DNA from: GCA-002728855 sp036340635
GTDB taxonomy: Bacteria; Bacteroidota; Bacteroidia; Flavobacteriales; Flavobacteriaceae
DNA: 64,000 nucleotides
NCBI GenBank assembly: GCA_036340635.1
Contig: JAYYYF010000022.1
Location: forward strand, 1 to 64,000
Direction of reading: 5' to 3'
Positions 7,694 through 16,573 of this stretch are shown piece by piece. The notes beneath the pieces are model-generated. The model was not told the DNA's origin and ran no database searches. It was given only the letters and a program-made list of their open reading frames with translations. Position numbers and translations under genes: made by a program. The stretch's first letter is position 1, and each line of letters starts with the position of its first letter.

Positions 7694-8689
7694 ATGAAAG
7701 TCTTATTTATAGCTTCTACTCTGCCTTTTTGGTTCTTAAAAAACAAAAGTAAAATAAGGGCTCACGTTGTAGTTGCTAGAAATATAAAAATTTTTAAAAT
7801 GTTTAAAAGTCTTCAATTATCAAATTATGAAGAAATTTTAATCTTTGACAAGATTTTACTTGACAGAAATAAATTTGATAAGATATTTTCTAAATCTAAC
7901 GAATTCATTGTTTTTCATGAATGCTGTTGGGATAAGCTTGATAATCTAATTTTAAAATATAAAATTCCAACTAAAGTTTTCCCAGTTAGTCACTTAAATT
8001 ATTTTAATAAAGTAGATGTATTTAAGCTAATAATAATTATAATAAAATATGGATATAGTAAAACTAATTTGAAAAATATTTTAAAATTTATTTACTGGAA
8101 ATTTATTCATATAAATAGATTCAAATACCACTTAATGCCCACAGAAGGAGGAAATAAAAATTCCTTTATTTTAGTAAAAGAACTCAATTACAAGGCCTCT
8201 AATTTCATTCAAAGTTTTTCCCACGCCCATGGATTTAATGGATCTGAAAATATTGACATATATGACAGTGATATAATTGTTTTTTTAATTAGTGATGATG
8301 TTATAAACATAAAGATTCAAATGGACTATTATAATTCAATTATCAAATTTTGCCACAGCAAAAATTTGAGAGTATACTGCAAAGCTCATCCAGAATGCAG
8401 AGCAAGTTTTGATGAGTTTAATTTTGACAAAGTGATTAAAAAAAATATTCCTTTTGAAGTTATGGAGTTGAAATATAGATATAAAATATCATTGTTTTCA
8501 ACATCTCTAATTTTTCAGCCCCAAAAATCTATCAGTGTATACAAAATTATGAGAAACGACAAGAGGGTTTTAAATCTTAAAGACAAATTTAACTTAAGAT
8601 CTAAACATCTCAAGGGGTTTAAGAATTACAATAAAATAAGTACTCCTAAAACAATTGAAAATCTGTTTCAAAAAATTGTAGAACAATAA
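7694..8689 (+). CDS. Unassigned protein of the glycan locus, possible transferase
   Basis: This 331-residue protein is basic and rich in Ile, Lys and Asn, with no close family recognised. A hydrophobic Ile-rich stretch (VFKLIIIIIKYG) near residue 115 could be membrane-associated but is short. The later YCKAHPECR segment resembles the HP loop of GT-B-type capsule proteins. The neighbouring 6256-7668 gene has the same kind of loop. It is 11 bases upstream of the ABC exporter. A role in making or loading the exported glycan is inferred from position only. Confidence 0.45.
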   Translation: MKVLFIASTLPFWFLKNKSKIRAHVVVARNIKIFKMFKSLQLSNYEEILIFDKILLDRNKFDKIFSKSNEFIVFHECCWDKLDNLILKYKIPTKVFPVSHLNYFNKVDVFKLIIIIIKYGYSKTNLKNILKFIYWKFIHINRFKYHLMPTEGGNKNSFILVKELNYKASNFIQSFSHAHGFNGSENIDIYDSDIIVFLISDDVINIKIQMDYYNSIIKFCHSKNLRVYCKAHPECRASFDEFNFDKVIKKNIPFEVMELKYRYKISLFSTSLIFQPQKSISVYKIMRNDKRVLNLKDKFNLRSKHLKGFKNYNKISTPKTIENLFQKIVEQ

Positions 8690-8700
8690 TAAATTAATTG

Positions 8701-10479
8701 ATGGCAAATTTATCTAATAAATCTTTACTTTTTCTATTAAAAAAACTATGGAAAGAAATTAAAAGAGAGAAAAAAATTAAACTAGTTTTAGTTTTTATCT
8801 TAAGTATAATTTCTTCTTTTACTGAGGTTTTAAGTATTGGATCAATTATTCCTTTTTTAGCTGCTTTGTCATCCCCAGAAGAATTATATGGCAATGATTT
8901 GACAGAACCTTTTATTGTTTTTTTTGGTATTAGTGGCCCTGACAAAATTTTGATGCCTTTTACTTTATTATTTTGTTTGTGTGTTGTTTTATCTGCACTC
9001 ATGAGACTTTTATTGCTGTGGATTCAATCAAAATTGACTTTTTCAATTGGGAATGATATTAGTATTTCTGTTTATAAAAAAACTTTATATCAGCCATATT
9101 CATTCCATGTTTCGAGAAATAGTAGTGAAGTAATTGCTACAATTGCCAATAAAGTAAATGCAGTAGTTTCTAACGTAATTTTTTCTGGTCTGATTTTAAT
9201 TAGTTCAGCTCTAATGATTTTAATTATTACAAGTGCATTGATTTCAATAAATCCGATTATGGTTTTTACTGGATTTTTTAGTTTCGGAATAATGTATTAC
9301 ATACTTATTTTTTTAGCAAAAAAAAGTATTTCAACTCATAGTGAAATAATAAATTCTAATCAAGTAAATATAATTAAAGCCTTGCAAGAAGGATTGGGTG
9401 GAATTAGAGATGTTTTAATTAATGGGACACAAGAAACTTATTTTGAAATATATCAAGACTCTGACATTCCATTAAGAAATGCTCAAGCAAAGGTTGAAAT
9501 TATCAGCGGAGGCCCACGGTTTATTTTAGAAGCTTTAGGGATGATTTTTATTGCTGTTTTAGCTTTGTCTTTTAGCTCAAAAACGAGCGGATTAAATTCT
9601 GTAATTCCTACACTTGGAGCTATTGCACTTGGAGCTCAGAGACTTCTACCAATAATGCAAATGGCTTATTCTAAATGGACAGCTATGAATGTTTCAAAAG
9701 AAACTTTGAAAGATACACTTGAGCTATTAATTCAAAAAATACCTCCCCAAGCAATTAACAAAAATTTAAAACCTTTGTCTTTCAAGGAAAAAATTAAATT
9801 AAATAATATTTCATTTAAATATGTGGCTAATTCTCCATTTATTTTAAATAAAGTTGACATAGAAATAAACAAAGGCGATAGAATCGGATTTGTTGGAACT
9901 ACGGGCAGCGGGAAAAGCACAATATTAGATCTGATAATGGGTTTGTTGGAACCATCAAAAGGATTTTTAACAGTTGATGATAAAGTAATTTCTAAAAAAA
10001 ACATTAGGAATTGGCAAGCCAGAATAGCTCATGTTCCACAACAAATTTTTTTATCTGATACCTCAATTGCTGAAAATATAGCTTTTGGAATTCCCAAAAA
10101 CAAAATTGATTTTGAGCGTGTCAAAAAATCTGCGAAAAAAGCCCAAATTCATAGAACTATTGAATCTTGGGAGAAAAAGTATCAGACTTTTGTCGGGGAG
10201 AGAGGAATTAGACTTTCAGGAGGGCAAAGGCAAAGAATAGGAATAGCAAGAGCTTTATATAAAAACGCGGATGTTATAGTTTTTGATGAAGCTACAAGCG
10301 CTCTAGATACTAGGACTGAAGATGAAGTAATGAAAGCAATAGAGAACCTAAGTAAAGAGCTGACAATAATGATAGTTGCTCATAGGACAACTACTTTAAA
10401 AAAATGTTCTAAAATAATTGATCTTAAAGATGGTAAATCTTATCGAATAGGAGATTATTCAGATATCATAAATAATTAA
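8701..10479 (+). CDS. ABC exporter, fused permease and ATPase (PglK/MsbA-like)
   Basis: This 592-residue half-transporter has about six N-terminal membrane segments, then an ATPase domain. Walker A GTTGSGKST is at 399-407, the signature LSGGQRQR lies around residue 503, and Walker B VIVFDEATSALD around 525. A TTG three bases earlier is also in frame, but ATG 8701 is the better start. The family flips lipids or lipid-linked oligosaccharides, as PglK and MsbA do. It is the only transporter in the glycan locus, with no Wzx or Wzy seen here. It may therefore move the lipid-linked glycan across the inner membrane. Confidence 0.85.
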   Translation: MANLSNKSLLFLLKKLWKEIKREKKIKLVLVFILSIISSFTEVLSIGSIIPFLAALSSPEELYGNDLTEPFIVFFGISGPDKILMPFTLLFCLCVVLSALMRLLLLWIQSKLTFSIGNDISISVYKKTLYQPYSFHVSRNSSEVIATIANKVNAVVSNVIFSGLILISSALMILIITSALISINPIMVFTGFFSFGIMYYILIFLAKKSISTHSEIINSNQVNIIKALQEGLGGIRDVLINGTQETYFEIYQDSDIPLRNAQAKVEIISGGPRFILEALGMIFIAVLALSFSSKTSGLNSVIPTLGAIALGAQRLLPIMQMAYSKWTAMNVSKETLKDTLELLIQKIPPQAINKNLKPLSFKEKIKLNNISFKYVANSPFILNKVDIEINKGDRIGFVGTTGSGKSTILDLIMGLLEPSKGFLTVDDKVISKKNIRNWQARIAHVPQQIFLSDTSIAENIAFGIPKNKIDFERVKKSAKKAQIHRTIESWEKKYQTFVGERGIRLSGGQRQRIGIARALYKNADVIVFDEATSALDTRTEDEVMKAIENLSKELTIMIVAHRTTTLKKCSKIIDLKDGKSYRIGDYSDIINN

Positions 10480-10501
10480 GAAAGTTATGATTAATCATAT
10501 A

Positions 10502-11368
10502 ATGGAAAAATTAATTTTAGGGACTGTTCAGTTTGGTCTCAAATATGGAATAAATAATAAATTAGGGAAACCTTCTAGGGAAGAAGTGTTTAAAATTTTA
10601 GATTTTGCCTTTAGATCTGGGATTAAGATTTTGGACACTGCTGAATCTTATGGTAATTCTCATCAGATTATTGGGGATTATCATAAAGAAAGACGAAGAA
10701 ATAAATTTAAAATAAACACTAAACTTCCAGAAAAATTAAATCAGAAAAATATTGAATTTATAGTAATAAAATTTTTGAGAGACCTAAACGTTAAAAATAT
10801 AGAGACACTAATGTTCCATTCTTTTCAAAGTTATTATGATTTCAGAGACAAGATGAGAAGTTTTAATGCTATAAAAAACAACCAGTTGGTAAAAAATATT
10901 GGCGTATCAGTATATACGAATGAACAAGTGGAATTTTTAATTAAAGAAGATAGGGTAAATTTGGTTCAATTACCATTTAATTTATTTGACAATAAGTTAC
11001 ATAGAGGAGAGGTTATCAAAAAACTTAAAAATTCAGGGAAAATTGTTCATATAAGATCAGCTTTTTTGCAAGGATTATTTTTTAAATCTGGCCTTGAAAA
11101 CGTATATCCAATAAATAAATTAAAAAATGAATTAAGAGAATTAAAAAAGCTTTCTAAAAAGTATAATGTTAATATTTCAAGTATGGCATTGTCTTATTGT
11201 TTAGCACAACAAAACGTAGAAAAAGTTTTAATGGGCGTGGATTCTAAACTGCAACTAAGTGAAAATATCAAATCCGTTCAATTACAAATAGACAAGGAGT
11301 TAGTTGAGGAGATTGATTCAATAAATATAGTAAACAAGAACCTTTTAAATCCATCTAAATGGCCCTAA
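10502..11368 (+). CDS. Aldo/keto reductase
   Basis: This 288-residue (beta/alpha)8 oxidoreductase starts MEKLILGTVQFGLKYGI. An in-frame ATG at 10487 would add five residues. The catalytic tetrad is visible as Asp and Tyr in DTAESYG, Lys in INTKLPEK and His in MFHSF. Its stop overlaps the start of the SpsF-like gene by 10 bases. Reductases of this group recur with SpsF, class III aminotransferase and NeuB genes in surface-glycan loci, where they presumably reduce a keto sugar intermediate with NAD(P)H. The substrate is unknown. Confidence 0.85.
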   Translation: MEKLILGTVQFGLKYGINNKLGKPSREEVFKILDFAFRSGIKILDTAESYGNSHQIIGDYHKERRRNKFKINTKLPEKLNQKNIEFIVIKFLRDLNVKNIETLMFHSFQSYYDFRDKMRSFNAIKNNQLVKNIGVSVYTNEQVEFLIKEDRVNLVQLPFNLFDNKLHRGEVIKKLKNSGKIVHIRSAFLQGLFFKSGLENVYPINKLKNELRELKKLSKKYNVNISSMALSYCLAQQNVEKVLMGVDSKLQLSENIKSVQLQIDKELVEEIDSINIVNKNLLNPSKWP

Positions 11369-12114
11369 AGATCAACCTAATTACTCAAGCTAGGATGGGG
11401 AGCACTCGTTTTCCAGGTAAAATTTTAAAGAAAATTAATGGGAAATCATTGCTTAAAATCCATATAGAGAGACTATTAAGGTGTAATAATATAGACAATA
11501 TAATAGTTGCCACAACGCAATCTTTAGAAGATAATGAAATAGAAGCAAAATGCAAACAATGGGGATGCGATGTTTTTAGGGGGAATGAGAATGATGTTCT
11601 TGATAGATATTACAAAGCAAGCCTTTTATTTAAAACTGATTATATTGTTAGAGTGACATCCGATTGTCCACTTATTGATCCAGTTCTTATTGATAAGATG
11701 ATTGATTTTACAATCAATAATAAATTAGATTATTGTTCCAATACTTTAATTGAAAATTATCCTGATGGTCAAGATGTTGAAATTTTTACTTTCGATTCTT
11801 TAAAAAAGACTTGGTTAGAGGCAAAATTAAATTCTGAGAGAGAGCATGTTACACCTTATATGAAAGTTAACTCAACTTTTTATAATAAAAATGAATTTGT
11901 TTCGGCAAATTATCCATGTCATGGCAATTTTAATTCAATTAGGATGACTGTTGATGAAAAAATAGATTTCAAATTAATTAAAATATTGGTTCAGAAATTG
12001 GGAATTGAACTCTCTTGGATTGAATATGTTAATTTTATAATCAAAAATAATTTGAAAATAAACCAAAATATTATTCGTAACGAAGGTTATTTAAAATCGT
12101 TAAAAAATGATTAA
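11359..12114 (+). CDS. SpsF-like cytidylyltransferase (copy 1)
   Basis: This 251-residue nucleotidyltransferase has the N-terminal loop TQARMGSTRFPGKIL and an acidic VTSDCPLIDP motif near residue 100. Both are hallmarks of the spore-coat polysaccharide protein F family related to KdsB/NeuA enzymes. The likely reaction is transfer of CMP or another NMP to a sugar acid or amino sugar. It overlaps the aldo/keto reductase gene by 10 bases and the aminotransferase by 8 bases. A second copy of the family lies at 17224-18006. Confidence 0.85.
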   Translation: MALKINLITQARMGSTRFPGKILKKINGKSLLKIHIERLLRCNNIDNIIVATTQSLEDNEIEAKCKQWGCDVFRGNENDVLDRYYKASLLFKTDYIVRVTSDCPLIDPVLIDKMIDFTINNKLDYCSNTLIENYPDGQDVEIFTFDSLKKTWLEAKLNSEREHVTPYMKVNSTFYNKNEFVSANYPCHGNFNSIRMTVDEKIDFKLIKILVQKLGIELSWIEYVNFIIKNNLKINQNIIRNEGYLKSLKND

Positions 12115-13423
12115 TAAAGGACAGAGACTATATAAAAAAGCAAAGAAAATAATCCCTGGGGGAACTATGTTATTATCAAAAAGGCCAGAAATGTTTTTAC
12201 CAGGGTTATGGCCATCCTATTTTTCTAAAGCGAAAGGGTATAAGGTTTGGGATTTGGAGAATAAGTTGTTGAATGATATGTCAATTATGGGTATAGGGAC
12301 TAATTCTTTAGGATATGGCCATGATAAGATTGACAAAGCTGTTTTAAAAAACATAAAAAAAGGAAATATGTCAACCCTAAATTGCCCCGAGGAAATATAT
12401 TTAGCAGAAAAATTAATTGAAATTAATCCATGGGCAGAAATGGTAAGATTTTCAAGAAGTGGTGGCGAAGCAAATGCAATTGCTATAAGAATTGGTAGGG
12501 CTGCATCTGGCAAAGATAAAGTAGCCATTTGCGGATATCATGGATGGCATGACTGGTATTTATCTGTAAATCATAATGAAGAAAATAATGATGGGTTGGC
12601 TAATCACTTAATACCAGGATTAAATCCGTTAGGGGTTCCTAAAGATTTAAAAAATACAGTTTTCCCTTTTTCTTATAATGATTTTAAAGGGTTAGAGCAG
12701 ATTGTTAATAATGAAGAAATTGGAGTTATAAAGATGGAAGTCCAGCGTAATTTTCCTCCTAAAAATGATTTCTTAAAAAAAGTTAGAAAGTTAGCAACGG
12801 AGAATAATATTGTTTTAATTTTTGACGAATGTACTTCAGGATTTAGAGAAACTTTTGGGGGGCTTTTTAAAAAATATTCGGTTCAGCCAGATATAGCAAT
12901 GTTTGGGAAAGCTTTGGGAAATGGATATGCAATTAATGCCGTGGTAGGGAAAAGGGATGTTATGGAATATGCTCAATCTACATTTATTAGTAGCACTTTT
13001 TGGACAGAAAGAATTGGTCCCACAGCAGCTTTAAAAACACTGGAAGTTATGGAAGAAACAAATTCCTGGAATGTAATAACAGATATTGGGAAAGATGTTG
13101 TCAGTAAGTGGAAAAAATTGTCAGAGAAACATAATTTGTCAATAAAAGTAGTTGGATTGCCATCGATAGCTTCTTATTCTTTCAACAGTAAAAATAAACT
13201 GAAATACAAGACATTGATCACGCAAGAAATGCTTAAAAAAGGGTTTTTAGCAAGTACAACTTTTTATGCTTCTATTGCACATGATACTAAAGTAATTGAC
13301 AAGTATTTTGATAATCTAGATCACATATATTCTTTGATTAGCAAATGTGAGAATGAAGAGCTTAATATTGATAGTTTACTGGATTCCTCAGTTTGTCATG
13401 ATGGATTTAAAAGATTAAACTAA
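12107..13423 (+). CDS. Class III (glutamate-1-semialdehyde aminomutase-like) aminotransferase
   Basis: This is a 438-residue PLP enzyme of the class III fold. The Schiff-base Lys is K268 in AMFGKALGNGY, and the Asp that contacts PLP is in LIFDECTSGFRE. It resembles glutamate-1-semialdehyde 2,1-aminomutase, but its place in a glycan operon argues against a haem role. It overlaps SpsF by 8 bases and abuts the SDR gene by one base. It probably aminates a keto sugar or sugar acid. True HemL would be expected elsewhere in the genome. Confidence 0.85.
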   Translation: MINKGQRLYKKAKKIIPGGTMLLSKRPEMFLPGLWPSYFSKAKGYKVWDLENKLLNDMSIMGIGTNSLGYGHDKIDKAVLKNIKKGNMSTLNCPEEIYLAEKLIEINPWAEMVRFSRSGGEANAIAIRIGRAASGKDKVAICGYHGWHDWYLSVNHNEENNDGLANHLIPGLNPLGVPKDLKNTVFPFSYNDFKGLEQIVNNEEIGVIKMEVQRNFPPKNDFLKKVRKLATENNIVLIFDECTSGFRETFGGLFKKYSVQPDIAMFGKALGNGYAINAVVGKRDVMEYAQSTFISSTFWTERIGPTAALKTLEVMEETNSWNVITDIGKDVVSKWKKLSEKHNLSIKVVGLPSIASYSFNSKNKLKYKTLITQEMLKKGFLASTTFYASIAHDTKVIDKYFDNLDHIYSLISKCENEELNIDSLLDSSVCHDGFKRLN

Positions 13424-14316
13424 TGAGGATTTTAATAACAGGTGCTTCAGGAATGTTGGGTTCAGCTTTGGCTTCTGAACTCTCAAAAAAACATCAAGTT
13501 TTTGCCACAGGGAGAAGTGATTTTGTTACTCATCTTAAATATAAGTCTTTTGATTTATCTAACAGTAATTATAAACCTTTGGTTGAATGGTCAAATCCTC
13601 AATTAATTATTCACTGTGCAGCAATAACTGACGCCGAATTCTGTGAAGCAAATTCATTGGAAGCAATCAAAATTAATGCACTTTCTGTCGAAAAACTAAT
13701 TCAATGTGTAAGTGAAAAAGTTAAAATAATTTATATTTCATCGGATGCTGTATTTAATTTAATTAATAATAAATCAAAAGAAAAAGATTATACAAATCCA
13801 AATAATGTTTATGGAAAAACAAAGGAAATAGGTGAATTTTTCATACTGAATTCTAGTAGAAGTAATGTAATTATAGTAAGGACTACAATTGTAGGAATTA
13901 ACTTTTACAGGAAAGGGAATAGCCTTGTTGAATGGATTATTAACTCAGTCAATTCCAAAAGAAAAATTACGCTATTTAATGATGTCATATTTAATCCAAT
14001 ATCAATTTGGGATTTGATTAAAGAATTAGATTTCTTGATTAATTGTGAAACAATTGATTTTAAAATATTGCATGTTTCAGGAAATCAAAATTGTTCTAAA
14101 TATTTTTTTGGGGTTGAGTTGTTAAAAGCATTAAAACTAAATTTAGATTATATTCAAAAAGGATCCATAAAGGATAACATAAAAATAGCCAACAAAAGAA
14201 GAGATCAATCCATAGATTGTTCATTGTATCAAAAGAAATTTAATCGTAAATTACCAAGTATAAAAGATGCAATTGATTCTATTAAAAAAAACTTTAGAAA
14301 TGAGAAAAGATATTAA
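13423..14316 (+). CDS. RmlD-like nucleotide-sugar reductase
   Basis: This 297-residue extended SDR opens with ITGASGMLGSALA for NAD(P) binding. It has ISSDAVFN where RmlD has STDYVF, and YGKTKEIGE as the Tyr-Lys catalytic pair. It resembles dTDP-4-dehydrorhamnose reductase, but a separate canonical rmlD lies at 31640. This copy therefore probably reduces a different keto sugar within the nonulosonate-like module. Its end overlaps the following NeuB gene by 17 bases. Confidence 0.8.
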   Translation: MRILITGASGMLGSALASELSKKHQVFATGRSDFVTHLKYKSFDLSNSNYKPLVEWSNPQLIIHCAAITDAEFCEANSLEAIKINALSVEKLIQCVSEKVKIIYISSDAVFNLINNKSKEKDYTNPNNVYGKTKEIGEFFILNSSRSNVIIVRTTIVGINFYRKGNSLVEWIINSVNSKRKITLFNDVIFNPISIWDLIKELDFLINCETIDFKILHVSGNQNCSKYFFGVELLKALKLNLDYIQKGSIKDNIKIANKRRDQSIDCSLYQKKFNRKLPSIKDAIDSIKKNFRNEKRY

Positions 14317-15373
14317 AATAGGGAGTCGTTTTATTGGAGATAAATACCCTACATATTTTATTGCTGACATAGCAGCCAATCATGATGGGAATATTGAAAG
14401 AGCTAAAAAACTTATAAAACTCGCTAAAGAATCTGGAGCGGATGCTGTTAAATTTCAACATCATGATGTTACAAAGTATGTAAGCGATTATGGGTTTAAA
14501 AATTTGGGTTCGAAATTTAGCCATCAGGCAGCATGGAAAAAATCAATTTTTGAGGTTTACAAAGATGCAGAAGTGCCTAGATCTTGGACGATTGAATTGA
14601 AAGATTATTGTGAGAAGATTGACATTACTTTTTTTACGACACCTTATGATTTGGATACTGTTGATTATATTAATGAATTTGTTCCTGCATTTAAAATAGG
14701 ATCTGGAGATATTGCCTGGGGAGCTATGCTTACCAAAGTTGCAAAAACAAAAAAACCAGTATTATTTGCTACAGGAGCATCTACTATGCAGGAAGTTATA
14801 GATGCTATAAAAACTTTAAAATCAATAAATGAAAACATAATTTTGATGCAGTGTAACACAAATTATACGGGTAAAGAGGAGAACTTTAAGCACATAAATT
14901 TAAATGTTTTAAAAACATATGAAACTTTATTTCCAGATACAATTTTGGGTCTAAGTGATCACACTCATGGAGGCGTGACAGTTTTAGGTGCAGTGGCTTT
15001 GGGTGCAAAAGTTATTGAAAAGCATTTTACTGATGATACTACAAGAGATGGCCCTGACCACCCCTTTTCTATGGATCCAAAAAGTTGGAAAAAAATGGTT
15101 GATGATACAAGGTTACTAGAACAAGCAATGGGATCCAGTATGAAAAAAGTTGAAGAAAATGAAGCAGAAACTGTTGTTTTGCAGAGAAGGGCTATTAGAG
15201 TAATTAAAAAAAAATCCTCGGGAGATATTTTAAATATAAAAGATGTACAATTTCAAAGGCCTTGTCCTGAGGGAGCTATTTCGATCAATGATATACATCA
15301 CATAATAGGTAAGAAATTAAAGAAAGATGTTAAAAAGGGGGATTGTATTAGAAAAGAACATATACTATGGTAG
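14300..15373 (+). CDS. NeuB-family synthase with SAF domain (PseI/LegI-like)
   Basis: This 357-residue enzyme has a NeuB TIM barrel (IADIAANHDGN near residue 17, then GLSDHTHG and EKHFTDDTTRDGPDHPFSMD) followed by a C-terminal SAF domain from about residue 290. It would condense phosphoenolpyruvate with a six-carbon sugar to make a nonulosonic acid. The frame is open from 14267, but ATG 14300 gives the usual N-terminus and a smaller overlap with the upstream gene. It differs clearly from the SAF-less NeuB at 2079-2942, so the locus encodes two distinct condensing enzymes. Confidence 0.88.
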   Translation: MRKDIKIGSRFIGDKYPTYFIADIAANHDGNIERAKKLIKLAKESGADAVKFQHHDVTKYVSDYGFKNLGSKFSHQAAWKKSIFEVYKDAEVPRSWTIELKDYCEKIDITFFTTPYDLDTVDYINEFVPAFKIGSGDIAWGAMLTKVAKTKKPVLFATGASTMQEVIDAIKTLKSINENIILMQCNTNYTGKEENFKHINLNVLKTYETLFPDTILGLSDHTHGGVTVLGAVALGAKVIEKHFTDDTTRDGPDHPFSMDPKSWKKMVDDTRLLEQAMGSSMKKVEENEAETVVLQRRAIRVIKKKSSGDILNIKDVQFQRPCPEGAISINDIHHIIGKKLKKDVKKGDCIRKEHILW

Positions 15374-15897
15374 TTTTAAATGATCTTGGAATAAGAGCCA
15401 TTGAACTTGATGATTTGCCTATCATTCAAAAATGGAGGAATGATGATAATTTGAGGAGGTTTTTTCGAGAATACAGGGAGTTTTCCTTAACTCAAAAGAA
15501 AGATTGGTATTTCAAGATGGTTAATGACAATAGATTTGAAATGTTTGTCATTGTTGATATGAAAATAGATGAGGTAATAGGTGTAACAGGGATTACTTAT
15601 ATAGATTGGCCTAATAAACACGGTGATATTCATTTTTATATAGGGAAAAACTCAAAATGGATTGACAAAAAATACTCTCCAACAGCTATAAAACTAATCC
15701 TAAACTATGGCTTTAAAACATTAAACATGAACAAATTATGGGTTGAAATTTATGAAATTGACAAAAAAAAGCTAGCTTTTTTTAAATCCCTTGGATTTAA
15801 AATTGACGCTACTTTAAGGGAACATTATTTTTATAATGGAAAATATTATAATTCTCATATTTTGTCCTTATTAAGAAAAGATGCAAACTATGAATAA
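15367..15897 (+). CDS. GNAT N-acetyltransferase (PseH-like)
   Basis: This 176-residue GNAT-fold acyltransferase starts with the usual IRAIELDDLPIIQKWRND block of the RimJ/PseH group. It continues through an HFYIGKNSKW segment at the acetyl-CoA site and ends with FFKSLGFKIDATLREHYF. It overlaps the NeuB gene by 7 bases and the PIG-L gene by 8. In pseudaminic acid synthesis PseH acetylates the 4-amino group. A similar N-acylation is likely here, but substrate and acyl group are inferred from context. Confidence 0.8.
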   Translation: MVVLNDLGIRAIELDDLPIIQKWRNDDNLRRFFREYREFSLTQKKDWYFKMVNDNRFEMFVIVDMKIDEVIGVTGITYIDWPNKHGDIHFYIGKNSKWIDKKYSPTAIKLILNYGFKTLNMNKLWVEIYEIDKKKLAFFKSLGFKIDATLREHYFYNGKYYNSHILSLLRKDANYE

Positions 15898-16567
15898 AAT
15901 TTTAATTATCTCCGCTCATCCTGATGATGATATCATTGGTTGTGGAGGTATTATCTCAAAGTACTCAAAAGAAAATATTTTTAGAGTAATATTTATTGCC
16001 GAAGGTTCTAGTTGTAGATATACTGATATTGATAATGAAGTGGTAATTAATGAAATAAATAAAAGAAATGAGTGTGGCTTAAACGCACTAAAACTCCTTG
16101 GTGTTAGCGATGTTAAATTTTACAATTTAAAATGTGGTAGATTGGATCAGGTTCCAATCATAAATATTAATAAAATTATTGAAAATGAAATAATTGAATT
16201 TGGTCCGAATATAGTTTTTACTCATTCGGATAAGGATGCGAATAATGATCATTCAATTGTCCATAAATCAACTCTTATGGCTACCAGACCTGGTAGCAGC
16301 TATTTTGTTTCAAAACTATATTCTTACGAAGTTTTGTCTTCAAGTGAGTGGAGATTTAACAAAACTTTCAAACCAAATTTTTTTGAATCTATAAGTAAAA
16401 ATGATTTGCAAAAAAAATGGGATGCATTGAAAGAATACAAATCTGAAATTAAACCTTTCCCATATCCTAGGTCTTTTGAGGGTCTTGAATCTTTGGCAAG
16501 ATATAGGGGTATGCAAAGTAATAATGAATATGCTGAAGCTTTTGAATTAATTAGAGAAATAAATTAA
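15890..16567 (+). CDS. PIG-L (LmbE) family N-acetylsugar deacetylase
   Basis: This 225-residue zinc-dependent deacetylase has the signature SAHPDDDIIGCGG near the N-terminus and the second zinc motif HSDKDANNDHSIVH in the middle. ATG 15890 gives the standard MNKILIISAHPDDD start. An upstream ATG at 15881 is also in frame. The enzyme would remove an N-acetyl group from an amino sugar. The next gene, 6 bases downstream, is a formyltransferase. The pair could replace N-acetyl with N-formyl on the same sugar. Confidence 0.85.
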   Translation: MNKILIISAHPDDDIIGCGGIISKYSKENIFRVIFIAEGSSCRYTDIDNEVVINEINKRNECGLNALKLLGVSDVKFYNLKCGRLDQVPIININKIIENEIIEFGPNIVFTHSDKDANNDHSIVHKSTLMATRPGSSYFVSKLYSYEVLSSSEWRFNKTFKPNFFESISKNDLQKKWDALKEYKSEIKPFPYPRSFEGLESLARYRGMQSNNEYAEAFELIREIN

Positions 16568-16573
16568 TGAACA

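Noticed and set aside
8698..8700. TTG as start of the ABC exporter
   Set aside because: ATG follows immediately at 8701 and gives the same protein minus one residue.
12107..13423. HemL (haem biosynthesis) assignment for the aminomutase-like gene
   Set aside because: It is embedded with overlaps in a glycan operon next to SpsF and NeuB genes, so a sugar aminotransferase role is more likely.
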